Positions 1-6,022 of a stretch of 9,055 nt of DNA are shown here, in pieces. A model generated the notes under the pieces. That model did no database searches and was not told where the DNA came from. It saw only the letters and a program-made list of their open reading frames with translations. The stretch comes from Thermoplasmatota archaeon (GTDB lineage Archaea; Thermoplasmatota; E2; DHVEG-1), in the NCBI GenBank assembly GCA_030612095.1, contig JAUWOO010000070.1, positions 1 through 9,055 on the forward strand. Direction: 5' to 3'. A program made the translations under genes and the position numbers. Every line of letters starts with the position of its first letter. The first letter of the stretch is position 1.

Positions 1-1167
1 CTGCAAAAGTATTTCTGTAAATGGCCGCTTGCCTTTTTTGAAAGCCGTTTTCACTCCCCCTATAATGGCATCCATTAATTCTTTTAATCTCCTTCCTTGT
101 ATCACCTCGACTAACTTTGAATATTCGCTCATATCTGGAACAATCATATCTGAATTGTTTTGTTTTACATTGATAAATGTAGTGAATTTATCATATGGTC
201 CACCAAGGTACATTTGTGCCATTGAATGTAAATCAACAGAACCTATCGAAACCGTAGGAGTAATGCCCTCGAAAACTCTTTTCCCCCCTTTGTTGAATTC
301 TTTACCGATGCTCTCACCCATCAGCTGTCTATACCATTTTCCAACTGATTCTAGATCATTACCAAATAAAAATAAATCATGGATGTTTTTACCTTTTTTA
401 CGATGAAGGTATATCAATGTGGCACTTACGGCTGCAGGATTTTCAAGAAGATTATCACTTAAACATTTGCTTTTCATATCGTGTGCTCCCCCCAATAACT
501 GATCAGTCTTGATTCCAATTAGCCCCAAGGGAAACAAACCCACTGGAGAAAAAACAGAATATCTTCCACCGACCTTTTTTGGTATTTCTAGAACATCGAA
601 TCTATTTTCTAACGCAAAGTTCCAGAATTTTGAATTTTTGTCAGATGTAACGACCACATATTTTTCATAATCTTTTTTATATTTTTTTAATAACTCAACC
701 AGTATCTCAAAATTAGCTATCGTTTCGGTGGTTCCTCCCGATTTACTCACGCCATTTATGATAACATTTTCTCCTTTTTTCAAAACAGGTTTGATTATTT
801 TTATGATATCATCGATTAAATCAGAATCGACAGTGTCGGCATACAACACTTTTATGTTTGGATTCAATTGATTATGCAGCTTTCCCAATATGGCCTCCTG
901 CACCGCCATAGTTCCAAGATTACTCCCGCCAATCCCAACAACAATTAGATAACTTGGTTTTAATTCCTTTTTTTCTTCTACAAGCATCTTAATTTTTTTT
1001 AATGCTTGTTTGTCATCAGGAAGATTAATAGAGGCCCTGTCATCTTCATATCGCAAAGTAACTGCATTATTCATACACTTAATTTCTTCTAGTAATTTTT
1101 CCGCTGTATGTACAAGTTCTTCAGATAGAATTAAACTATTATCGTATGAGAAAAATATTGGGCTCAT
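1..1167 (-). CDS. pgi: Glucose-6-phosphate isomerase, C-terminus cut by window edge
   Basis: This cytosolic enzyme interconverts glucose 6-phosphate and fructose 6-phosphate in glycolysis and gluconeogenesis. The frame is open for 389 codons from an ATG at 1167 to the edge. Visible motifs are the sugar-phosphate SIS-fold loop GIGGSNLGT (residues 78-86), the phosphate-binding SKSGGTTET (141-149), and the family signature VGGRYSVFSPVG (199-210). QLMGES (281-286) carries the likely catalytic glutamate, E285, and H314 lies in VDLHSMAQ. The final family block, with the catalytic lysine in an FDQxGVExxK-like motif, is not visible, so roughly 50 residues probably lie beyond the edge. This is the conventional PGI family, not the cupin-type archaeal enzyme. 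The start is supported by AAAGGAGG a few bases upstream. It is divergent from the eIF-2B-like gene. Confidence 0.95.
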   Translation of the reverse strand, partial: MSPIFFSYDNSLILSEELVHTAEKLLEEIKCMNNAVTLRYEDDRASINLPDDKQALKKIKMLVEEKKELKPSYLIVVGIGGSNLGTMAVQEAILGKLHNQLNPNIKVLYADTVDSDLIDDIIKIIKPVLKKGENVIINGVSKSGGTTETIANFEILVELLKKYKKDYEKYVVVTSDKNSKFWNFALENRFDVLEIPKKVGGRYSVFSPVGLFPLGLIGIKTDQLLGGAHDMKSKCLSDNLLENPAAVSATLIYLHRKKGKNIHDLFLFGNDLESVGKWYRQLMGESIGKEFNKGGKRVFEGITPTVSIGSVDLHSMAQMYLGGPYDKFTTFINVKQNNSDMIVPDMSEYSKLVEVIQGRRLKELMDAIIGGVKTAFKKGKRPFTEILLQ

Positions 1168-1172
1168 TTTTT

Positions 1173-1243
1173 CCTCCTTTAACCTATCATTTCATAACAT
1201 CCACGTCCTTATAAAATTGTAGCCTGAAAGATGATATAAAAAG
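1173..1243 (-). promoter_or_regulatory. pgi promoter and ribosome binding site
   Basis: Read on the minus strand, AAAGGAGG at 1180-1173 is a strong SD site with five bases before the ATG at 1167. Two TATA-like boxes lie upstream: TTTTATAAG at about 1216-1208, and CTTTTTATATC at 1243-1233. The nearer one would put the transcript start at about 1186, just before the SD site. The farther one would give a leader of about 40 bases. I cannot choose between them from sequence. Confidence 0.5.
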
Positions 1244-1263
1244 ACTTAGTATACCATATAAAT
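1233..1263 (+). promoter_or_regulatory. Candidate TATA boxes for the eIF-2B-like gene
   Basis: On the plus strand GATATAAAAAG (1233-1243) and CATATAAAT (1255-1263) both resemble archaeal TATA boxes. The first would start transcription near 1262 and fit translation from the ATG at 1269 with a very short leader. The second would start it near 1283 and fit an almost leaderless message from the in-frame ATG at 1287. No SD site precedes either ATG. The first box overlaps the distal pgi box on the other strand. Confidence 0.4.
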
Positions 1264-1268
1264 CACCA

Positions 1269-2228
1269 ATGGGATACGAGAAGAAGATGAATTCTATTGA
1301 GAATCTGCCAACAGAACTTCCTGAAAAAATCAAAACCCAAATTGAGGAGATACGCCTAGATAACACCAGTGGATCTACAAAACTGGCAACAAAATCTGCT
1401 GAAACGTTGATTACTCTACTGGAAAACGTTGACGTTTCATCACATTCTCAACTTATTGCATACATTGAGACGGTTTCGAAGGAGTTAGTAAAGGCACAAT
1501 CCACGATGGCACCTATTTTTAATCTAGTCAACAAAACCCTGTTAAATATCTGCAACCTGGCTGATGAAGAAAAAATCAGGCAAATTGCACGTGTTTCCTG
1601 TCAAAATTTTATAAAAAAGTTGGATACATCTGGTCAAATGATCAGTAAACTAGCTATTGATTTAATTACTGATAATTCAACCATTTTAACCCATTCATAT
1701 AGCGATACGATTCTAAAAACGCTTCTTTTAGCAAAAAGAGCGGGGAAGACTTTTGACGTTATTTGCACAGAATCACAACCTATGAAAGAGGGAACATATC
1801 TTGCAGAAAGATTGGGTAAAGAAGGAATAAATGTAACACTCATCGTCGATTCTGCAACCGCCTCTTTTTTATCAGAAACTCAATTAGTACTTGTAGAAGC
1901 AGATGCTTTGTCGACCTATGGTTTGACTAACAAAATTGGCACCCTTGGTTTGGCATTAGCTGCAAAGAAATTCAAGGTAGACTTCTATGCATTGTGTGAT
2001 TCAGAGAAAATTCTACCAGCAAAATACACAATTAATCTTAAAGAATTAAAAAATCCTAATGAAATATTATCCAAAACTATTGACAATGTGACACCGATTA
2101 ATTACTACTTTGATTTGACACCTCTAGAATATCTAACAGGAATAATAACAGAAGGAGGATTTATGGCACCCAATGATATAAAACAATATATCAAAAATAT
2201 GAGCATACACAGAATCTTTTCCGATTAA
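1269..2228 (+). CDS. eIF-2B alpha/beta/delta-family protein (aIF-2B-like)
   Basis: The 319-residue product belongs to the family that includes eIF-2B regulatory subunits, ribose-1,5-bisphosphate isomerase and methylthioribose-1-phosphate isomerase (MtnA). An N-terminal helical domain (about 1-130) is followed by the Rossmann-like domain. Its motifs are ILTHSYSDT (139-147), TESQP (167-171), IVDSA (192-196), EADAL (210-214), NKIGT (221-225), and the typical C-terminal FDLTPLEYLTGIITEGG (281-297). The isomerases carry a catalytic cysteine in the THC motif; here it is Ser143. The usual GADA reads EADA, and the loop before NKIGT looks one residue short. The THxYS and TESQP motifs resemble eIF-2B alpha, so I favour an aIF-2B-like, non-isomerase role. 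Archaeal aIF-2B function is itself unsettled. Translation may instead start at the ATG at 1287. It is convergent with the dihydrouridine synthase. Confidence 0.85.
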   Translation: MGYEKKMNSIENLPTELPEKIKTQIEEIRLDNTSGSTKLATKSAETLITLLENVDVSSHSQLIAYIETVSKELVKAQSTMAPIFNLVNKTLLNICNLADEEKIRQIARVSCQNFIKKLDTSGQMISKLAIDLITDNSTILTHSYSDTILKTLLLAKRAGKTFDVICTESQPMKEGTYLAERLGKEGINVTLIVDSATASFLSETQLVLVEADALSTYGLTNKIGTLGLALAAKKFKVDFYALCDSEKILPAKYTINLKELKNPNEILSKTIDNVTPINYYFDLTPLEYLTGIITEGGFMAPNDIKQYIKNMSIHRIFSD

Positions 2229-2319
2229 GTATTGGAATTACAACATAAGGACAAAACAAGCAAATGGATTACCTCAAACGCCCGTAGGATATTGAAAAGA
2301 TAATATGGCCAAATAACAA

Positions 2320-2336
2320 GTGCATTTTTATTTCAC
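2320..2336 (+). terminator. Possible T-rich terminator after the eIF-2B-like gene
   Basis: A T-rich stretch at 2325-2333 lies about 95 bases past the stop codon, flanked by GTG and CAC. Archaeal termination often needs only a T-rich tract. This one is short and interrupted by an A, so the call is weak. The rest of the 181-base gap between the convergent genes shows no convincing gene. Confidence 0.25.
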
Positions 2337-2409
2337 GATAATGTCCTCATCCCACTATAATCAAACAAAACGCCCCAGTTCTACAAGAATGTCTTCAATT
2401 ATCTGCTTT

Positions 2410-3456
2410 CTATCTTTTGTCACACACATACACCCAAATATCATTAACCTCTTTTATTCTATCCAACATGGCATATATGTCATCAACAGCCTCTGCCCTC
2501 TGAACATCATTTTTTAGGGACTTTAAGTATTTGCATGATGAAAAATACAAGAAAACTATTCTGCGCATTTTGAGAACTCCAAATTTTTCCCCATAAAATT
2601 CACAAACATTATGGATATGCTCAGCACATATGTCTTTTTTTTCTTGAAGCGTTGGAAAAGTGAAAATATCGCCAGAAAAATTACACAGGATTTCTGGAAT
2701 AATCCAAGGATTCCCGAGAATTCCTCTTCCCGGCATGACCGCAGCTGCCCCTGTTTGAAGTAGCATATTTTGAGCATCAATCCCCGAAAAAATACCCCCA
2801 TTGGCAATCACGGGAATCGAAAGAGTGCTAACTGCTTCGCGCATTTGGTGAATATTGAGAGGGTTTCCGAATTTTTTTTCACCTGTACGTCCGTGAATTG
2901 TTATAGCCATAGCACCAGAACAAGCCAGTTTTTGGGAAAGTGAAATAACATTAATTGATTGTTGACAAAAACCGGTCCGCAGTTTAACAGTAACAGGGAT
3001 ATCTACTGCATTGGAAACAGTTTTAACAATTTTGCATGCAAGCAGCTCATCCTTCATAAGAGAAACACCTTCGCCTTTTGAGATTACTTTTCTTACTGTA
3101 CAGCCCATATTGATATCAACATAATCAAATCCCCTATCTTCAATGATCTTCGCTGCTTTTGCCATAAAGTTTGGATCTTTGCCAAGTAATTGGGCACCAT
3201 TGAAATGGGAACCGGTAACCTTCTTCAGCATCTGAATAGTTCTTTGGTTACCTTCAACAACTGCTCGTGCATTTACCATTTCCGTTGTGATGAAAGGCGG
3301 TTTAAATTTTGCGAGAATTTGACGATAAGGATAGTCTGTATACCCACTGAGCGGAGGTAACATTAGTTTTTTTTCGCGCAAAATTTTTGTAAACAATGAT
3401 TTTTTCATTTCCGAACACCCAGTTAGAATTATCGATTCAACAACATAGAGTATCAT
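2410..3456 (-). CDS. dus: tRNA-dihydrouridine synthase (Dus family)
   Basis: This FMN enzyme reduces uridines to dihydrouridine in tRNA loops using NAD(P)H. The protein is 348 residues from the ATG at 3456, or 332 from the ATG at 3408. Numbered from 3456, LPPLSGYTDYPYR (33-45) is the start of the TIM barrel and GAQLLGKDP (87-95) is a conserved strand. DINMGC (114-119) carries the catalytic Cys119; NMGCT replaces the common NMGCP. VTVKLR (155-160) and TIHGRTG (186-192) supply FMN and substrate contacts, and IPVIANGGI (214-222) and GRGILGNPW (243-251) bind the FMN phosphate. A helical C-terminal domain holds KMRRIVFLYF. The first 16 residues look unlike the family and GAGAGG lies only two bases from the 3456 ATG, so 3408 may be the true start. 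Which uridine it modifies cannot be told. Confidence 0.92.
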   Translation of the reverse strand: MILYVVESIILTGCSEMKKSLFTKILREKKLMLPPLSGYTDYPYRQILAKFKPPFITTEMVNARAVVEGNQRTIQMLKKVTGSHFNGAQLLGKDPNFMAKAAKIIEDRGFDYVDINMGCTVRKVISKGEGVSLMKDELLACKIVKTVSNAVDIPVTVKLRTGFCQQSINVISLSQKLACSGAMAITIHGRTGEKKFGNPLNIHQMREAVSTLSIPVIANGGIFSGIDAQNMLLQTGAAAVMPGRGILGNPWIIPEILCNFSGDIFTFPTLQEKKDICAEHIHNVCEFYGEKFGVLKMRRIVFLYFSSCKYLKSLKNDVQRAEAVDDIYAMLDRIKEVNDIWVYVCDKR

Positions 3457-3489
3457 AACCTCTCGTTTTTATTGATTCTTATACAAAAA

Positions 3490-3501
3490 AATATTATAAA
3501 G
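3490..3501. promoter_or_regulatory. Shared TATA box between dus and the radical SAM gene
   Basis: AATATTATAAAG is nearly symmetric and reads as a TATA box on both strands. On the plus strand its centre is about 26 bases before the GTG at 3522, the spacing expected for a leaderless message. On the minus strand it would start transcription near 3470, just before the dus ATG at 3456. No other good box is visible in the 65-base gap, so one element may serve both genes. Confidence 0.5.
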
Positions 3502-3521
3502 ATAGAAATCATAAAAGTATT

Positions 3522-4652
3522 GTGCTTAGTAAACTCACCAGACAAGCAACAAAGTATATTACAACAGGATCAAAAGGGTTGGTTCTTCAAAATTTACCAC
3601 CAAATCTGAATAGAGTAAAGGCAGAAAAACTAGGATTATATCTTCATATTCCATTCTGTAGATCTCCTTGTTTTTACTGCCCTTATTTCAAAGAAAAATA
3701 CAATAAAGAAAAGGCACTTATCTACAGAGACGCAGTTATTAATGAGATAGCTTTCTATCAACCACTTTTGGAAGAAAAACAGATAATATCATTTTACATA
3801 GGCGGAGGAACACCAACAACTATGATGGGAAATGGATTGGAAGAAATCATTCACACCGCGCAAGAATCCTTTAATATGGCATGCAACATTTCCACAGAGA
3901 CACATCCAAATGATGTCACACCCGATATGATAGAACGTCTAATGTGCATCGGAGTGGAAAATGTTAGTATGGGCATAGAATCTTTTAACGATCATTTTTT
4001 AAAAATTATTGGTAGACCCTATGTCGGCGATAGAGCAAAAGGAGCGGTAAAACTACTAATGGATGGAGATTTTGCTTGTGTTAATATCGACCTTATGTTT
4101 GGACTACCTAATCAAAAAATAGCAGATGTTGAAAAAGATATCAAAACAGCCCTTGACCTTGGCGTGGATCAAATATCTGCCTACCCAATATTTACATTCC
4201 CACATACAAAACTAAAACAGGTTGTAAAAGAGAACAGATTCAAACTTCCAGGGGCAATTGATAGAAGAAAAATGCTTAAAAGAATCGAAGAATTATGTTA
4301 TGATGCAGATATGAAACGGACGTCCGTATGGGCATTTACAAGGAAAAAAGTGAGAAAGTACAGCTCAGTAACTATACCTCAATATATTGGACTGGGTGCA
4401 GGAGCAGGCTCTTTAATTTCAGGTTTCTTTTTTATCAATGTATTTGGAATACAGGAATACATAACATATCTCGCAGAAAAGCAAAAACCACCAATAGCAT
4501 TAACAATTAATTTCAGTGAAAAGGAAGAAATGACGCACTGGTTATATTGGAGAATCTATGAAACACAGATTAACAAGAAGGAATTTAAAGAGCAATTTGA
4601 CAAGGATTTTGATGTAATCTTTGGAAAAATTTTGCACTTTTTGAACTGTTAG
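3522..4652 (+). CDS. HemN/HemW-like radical SAM protein, frameshifted near the C-terminus
   Basis: The product binds a [4Fe-4S] cluster through CRSPCFYC (Cys46, Cys50, Cys53) and is a radical SAM enzyme. GGGTPT (94-99) is the SAM-binding motif, STETHPND (124-131) holds the glutamate loop, and NIDLMFGLPNQ (188-198) is the next barrel block. YIGLGAGAGS (288-297) is a conserved C-terminal block of the coproporphyrinogen oxidase-like group. HemN carries another cysteine two residues after the third; here the sequence is CPY, so it is probably not a true HemN. It could be a HemW-like heme chaperone, an anaerobilin synthase-like (HutW/ChuW) enzyme, or an archaeal paralogue of unknown substrate. The start is GTG with no SD site and a TATA box at leaderless spacing. 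After residue 373 the frame is lost and ends in LNC; the expected tail continues in another frame to 4807. Confidence 0.85.
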   Translation: MLSKLTRQATKYITTGSKGLVLQNLPPNLNRVKAEKLGLYLHIPFCRSPCFYCPYFKEKYNKEKALIYRDAVINEIAFYQPLLEEKQIISFYIGGGTPTTMMGNGLEEIIHTAQESFNMACNISTETHPNDVTPDMIERLMCIGVENVSMGIESFNDHFLKIIGRPYVGDRAKGAVKLLMDGDFACVNIDLMFGLPNQKIADVEKDIKTALDLGVDQISAYPIFTFPHTKLKQVVKENRFKLPGAIDRRKMLKRIEELCYDADMKRTSVWAFTRKKVRKYSSVTIPQYIGLGAGAGSLISGFFFINVFGIQEYITYLAEKQKPPIALTINFSEKEEMTHWLYWRIYETQINKKEFKEQFDKDFDVIFGKILHFLNC

Positions 4653-4807
4653 GGTTGGCAAATGATCAAGGAGATATAATAGTAATGACTGACAAAGGAA
4701 ACTACTGGATACATGTACTTCAGAATCTTTTTTCTTTAGATTTTATTGGACAAATGTGGAGCACATGCTTAGCTAAAAAGTGGCCCGATGGGATAGAACT
4801 AATCTAA
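4643..4807 (+). CDS. Out-of-frame C-terminal tail of the radical SAM gene
   Basis: These 54 codons and their TAA are not a separate gene. They read ELLGLANDQGDIIVMT, then DKGNYWIHVLQNLFSLDF and further residues. This matches the pattern with which HemN/HemW proteins end, a winged-helix-like tail of the type GLx...D.G.I.LT.KG. Adding one base in the T run at 4638-4642 joins it to the upstream frame as HFFELLGLA, giving a 428-residue protein. No start codon or SD site of its own fits, and the overlap with the end of the upstream frame is only 10 bases. The preserved coding sense past the break suggests either a sequencing or assembly error or a very recent mutation. Confidence 0.75.
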   Translation, partial: ELLGLANDQGDIIVMTDKGNYWIHVLQNLFSLDFIGQMWSTCLAKKWPDGIELI

Positions 4808-4828
4808 AAATGAGCAAATTAAGCCCTA

Positions 4829-4849
4829 TTCTTTCAGTTTTTATTTTCA
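4829..4849 (+). terminator. T-rich terminator after the radical SAM gene
   Basis: The stretch has runs of three, five and four T with few other bases. It lies 22 bases past the TAA at 4805-4807. Its position fits a gene that ends at 4807 rather than 4652, which agrees with the frameshift reading. No strong hairpin is seen. Confidence 0.4.
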
Positions 4850-4861
4850 TGACATCGATTT

Positions 4862-4913
4862 CTTTAAAAAACCATGTGACATACCTCTAAACAGATAAAT
4901 AAAGCATGAAGGA
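4862..4913 (+). promoter_or_regulatory. Nitroreductase promoter and ribosome binding site
   Basis: CTTTAAAAA (4862-4870) is a TATA-like box that would start transcription near 4890. AAGGA at 4909-4913 is an SD site with six bases before the ATG at 4920. A second A/T-rich candidate, GATAAATAAAG, lies between them but is too close to leave room for the SD site in the message. Confidence 0.45.
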
Positions 4914-4919
4914 ATTTTC

Positions 4920-5462
4920 ATGGAATTTACAGATGTTATAGAATCCCGCACAAGTACTCGCACTTACCGTGACAAAGAAGTAGAAGATGATAAAATTGAA
5001 TATGTACTTGAATGTGCACGATTGGCACCCTCGTGGGCAAATGGACAATGTTGGCGTTTTATCGTTGTGAGAGACAAAGAAAAAATTAAAGCATTGTCTA
5101 AAACAAGTATTGTAAACAGATGGCTTAGAAAAGTACCAATTATCGTTGTGGCCTGTGGTGATCCTACGTCAAGTGGTGTTAACAATAATATAGATTATTT
5201 CACCGTGGATGTTGCAATAGCAATGGAACATATTATCCTTGCGGCTACTAATGCAAGTCTTGGAAGTTGCTGGATAGCTGCTTTCGATGAAAAAAAGGTG
5301 AAAGAAGTATTAGAGATACCAAACAGAATCAGAGTTGTTGCACTAACCCCTCTTGGATATCCTGCTCAAAAAAGTGGAATGAGTGATAAAACCATAAAAT
5401 TGTTTGCACGTAGCAAAAAGAGAAAGAATCTAAATGAGATCGTTCGCTATGAAAAATGGTAA
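4920..5462 (+). CDS. Nitroreductase-family flavoprotein
   Basis: This 180-residue protein is a compact nitroreductase-fold oxidoreductase, expected to bind FMN as a dimer in the cytosol and use NAD(P)H. The N-terminal SRTSTRTYRDKEV (9-21) gives the FMN-phosphate arginines. APSWANGQCWRFIVV (36-50) matches the family APSxxNxQxWxF block, with Cys44 where proline is common. LGSCWIAAF (114-122) and LGYPAQ (145-150) are the later FMN-contacting blocks. The C-terminal LNEIVRYEKW is typical, so the protein looks complete. The start is well supported by an SD site. It follows the radical SAM gene on the same strand, but a T-rich tract and a separate promoter lie between them, so an operon is doubtful. 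The natural substrate cannot be predicted; the family includes quinone, nitroaromatic and flavin-modifying enzymes. Confidence 0.9.
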   Translation: MEFTDVIESRTSTRTYRDKEVEDDKIEYVLECARLAPSWANGQCWRFIVVRDKEKIKALSKTSIVNRWLRKVPIIVVACGDPTSSGVNNNIDYFTVDVAIAMEHIILAATNASLGSCWIAAFDEKKVKEVLEIPNRIRVVALTPLGYPAQKSGMSDKTIKLFARSKKRKNLNEIVRYEKW

Positions 5463-5488
5463 TATATAGTTAAACCACATAGTAATCG

Positions 5489-5502
5489 AACGTTTTTTCG
5501 TT
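5489..5502 (+). terminator. Possible terminator after the nitroreductase
   Basis: AACG, six T, then CGTT form a tiny dyad around a T run, 26 bases past the stop codon. The T run alone could serve as an archaeal terminator. The four-base stem is too short to count as strong evidence. Confidence 0.35.
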
Positions 5503-5713
5503 AATTGAAGGAAAAGATAAAGCCTTTGATAATTCCACTTTGAATTCTTCCTTTCCTTATGATAAAATCATTTTACTTCATCGACATTATAACTTGGTAG
5601 AAATTCCCCTCCCTTTTTCCTCTATCCCCTAGAGTACACCTTATATAGTGAATGGAATATATTATTCGAAAATTTTATGCAATTACTATAAATACATAAC
5701 AGCGATTTAACAA
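5503..5713. other. Intergenic stretch without a convincing gene
   Basis: I see no supported gene here. An imperfect hairpin could form at 5508-5553 (AAGGAA pairs with TTCCTT, and AAAG with CTTT, separated by an unpaired bulge). A pyrimidine tract with a single A at 5604-5630 includes TTTTT and could help stop rightward transcription. The remainder, to 5713, is A/T-rich. Confidence 0.4.
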
Positions 5714-5851
5714 TCATTTTTTATTGATTTGTCTTTTCGCCAGTTCTTCTCTGCTTATATATTTTTTATAACAATTAGGGCAAGTTATAGGTGATTCAGT
5801 CGTACTTCTTGTCCATCTGTGTCCACAAAAAGGACAATTCTCCTTTCTCAT
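5714..5851 (-). CDS. Small zinc-ribbon protein, 45 residues
   Basis: The minus-strand frame runs from an ATG at 5851 to a TGA at 5714-5716. The protein has two CxxC knuckles, CPFC (residues 6-9, followed by GHRW) and CPNC (24-27), separated by 14 residues. The tail is strongly basic, ending in KRQINKK. This CxxCGxxW...CPxC pattern is common in small archaeal proteins that bind zinc and often nucleic acid. I cannot name a partner or process. A stop codon lies upstream in frame and no other start is present. There is no clear SD site; TTTAATAC on the minus strand, about 20-25 bases upstream, could be a TATA box for a leaderless message. It stands alone between two rightward genes. Confidence 0.75.
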   Translation of the reverse strand: MRKENCPFCGHRWTRSTTESPITCPNCYKKYISREELAKRQINKK

Positions 5852-6001
5852 TATAACGCCCGATGTAGAGTATTAAATGATTTGTTTAAAAACGTATCCT
5901 CGAAATCCATGTTTTTTTACCTAAAGATTAACTTACAAAAGATCAGATTAAAACAACCCTAGATTTTCTAGCAATCCATCAAAGATAGACGTAAAAAGAA
6001 A
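5852..6001. other. Upstream region between the zinc-ribbon gene and the sulfotransferase
   Basis: No gene is seen. The stretch is A/T-rich with a run of seven T ending near 5917. It holds a short inverted repeat, CTAGA-TTT-TCTAG, at 5959-5971, which lies about 50 bases before the sulfotransferase start and could be an operator, though it is short enough to be chance. Confidence 0.3.
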
Positions 6002-6013
6002 GTATATAAGGAG
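6002..6013 (+). promoter_or_regulatory. Sulfotransferase TATA-like box overlapping its ribosome binding site
   Basis: AAGGAG at 6008-6013 is an SD site nine bases before the TTG at 6023, which supports that start. GTATATAA at 6002-6009 looks like a TATA box and overlaps it. If that box were the real promoter, transcription would begin near 6030 and the in-frame ATG at 6038 would be used. The two readings exclude each other; I favour the SD site and TTG. Confidence 0.5.
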
Positions 6014-6022
6014 AACCTATAT

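Noticed and set aside
29..406. A 125-residue plus-strand frame
   Set aside because: It lies opposite the clearly coding glucose-6-phosphate isomerase and shows no family motifs.
2229..2409. A possible tRNA or small RNA in the gap between the convergent genes
   Set aside because: No cloverleaf, T-loop sequence or stable stem could be found by eye.
2361..2444. A minus-strand frame of 27 codons starting at an ATG inside the end of dus
   Set aside because: It overlaps the dus C-terminus, its purine-rich stretch is only three bases from the ATG, and I recognise no family. Chance is a sufficient explanation.
4643..4807. A separate small protein downstream of the radical SAM gene
   Set aside because: It has no start of its own and its sequence fits the missing C-terminal tail of the upstream gene, so it was treated as a frameshifted extension.
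5470..5538. A minus-strand GTG frame of 22 codons after a purine-rich stretch, with a faint barstar-like look (SKALSFP)
   Set aside because: It is far too short for a barstar domain, is closed by stops on both sides, and the resemblance covers only a few common residues.
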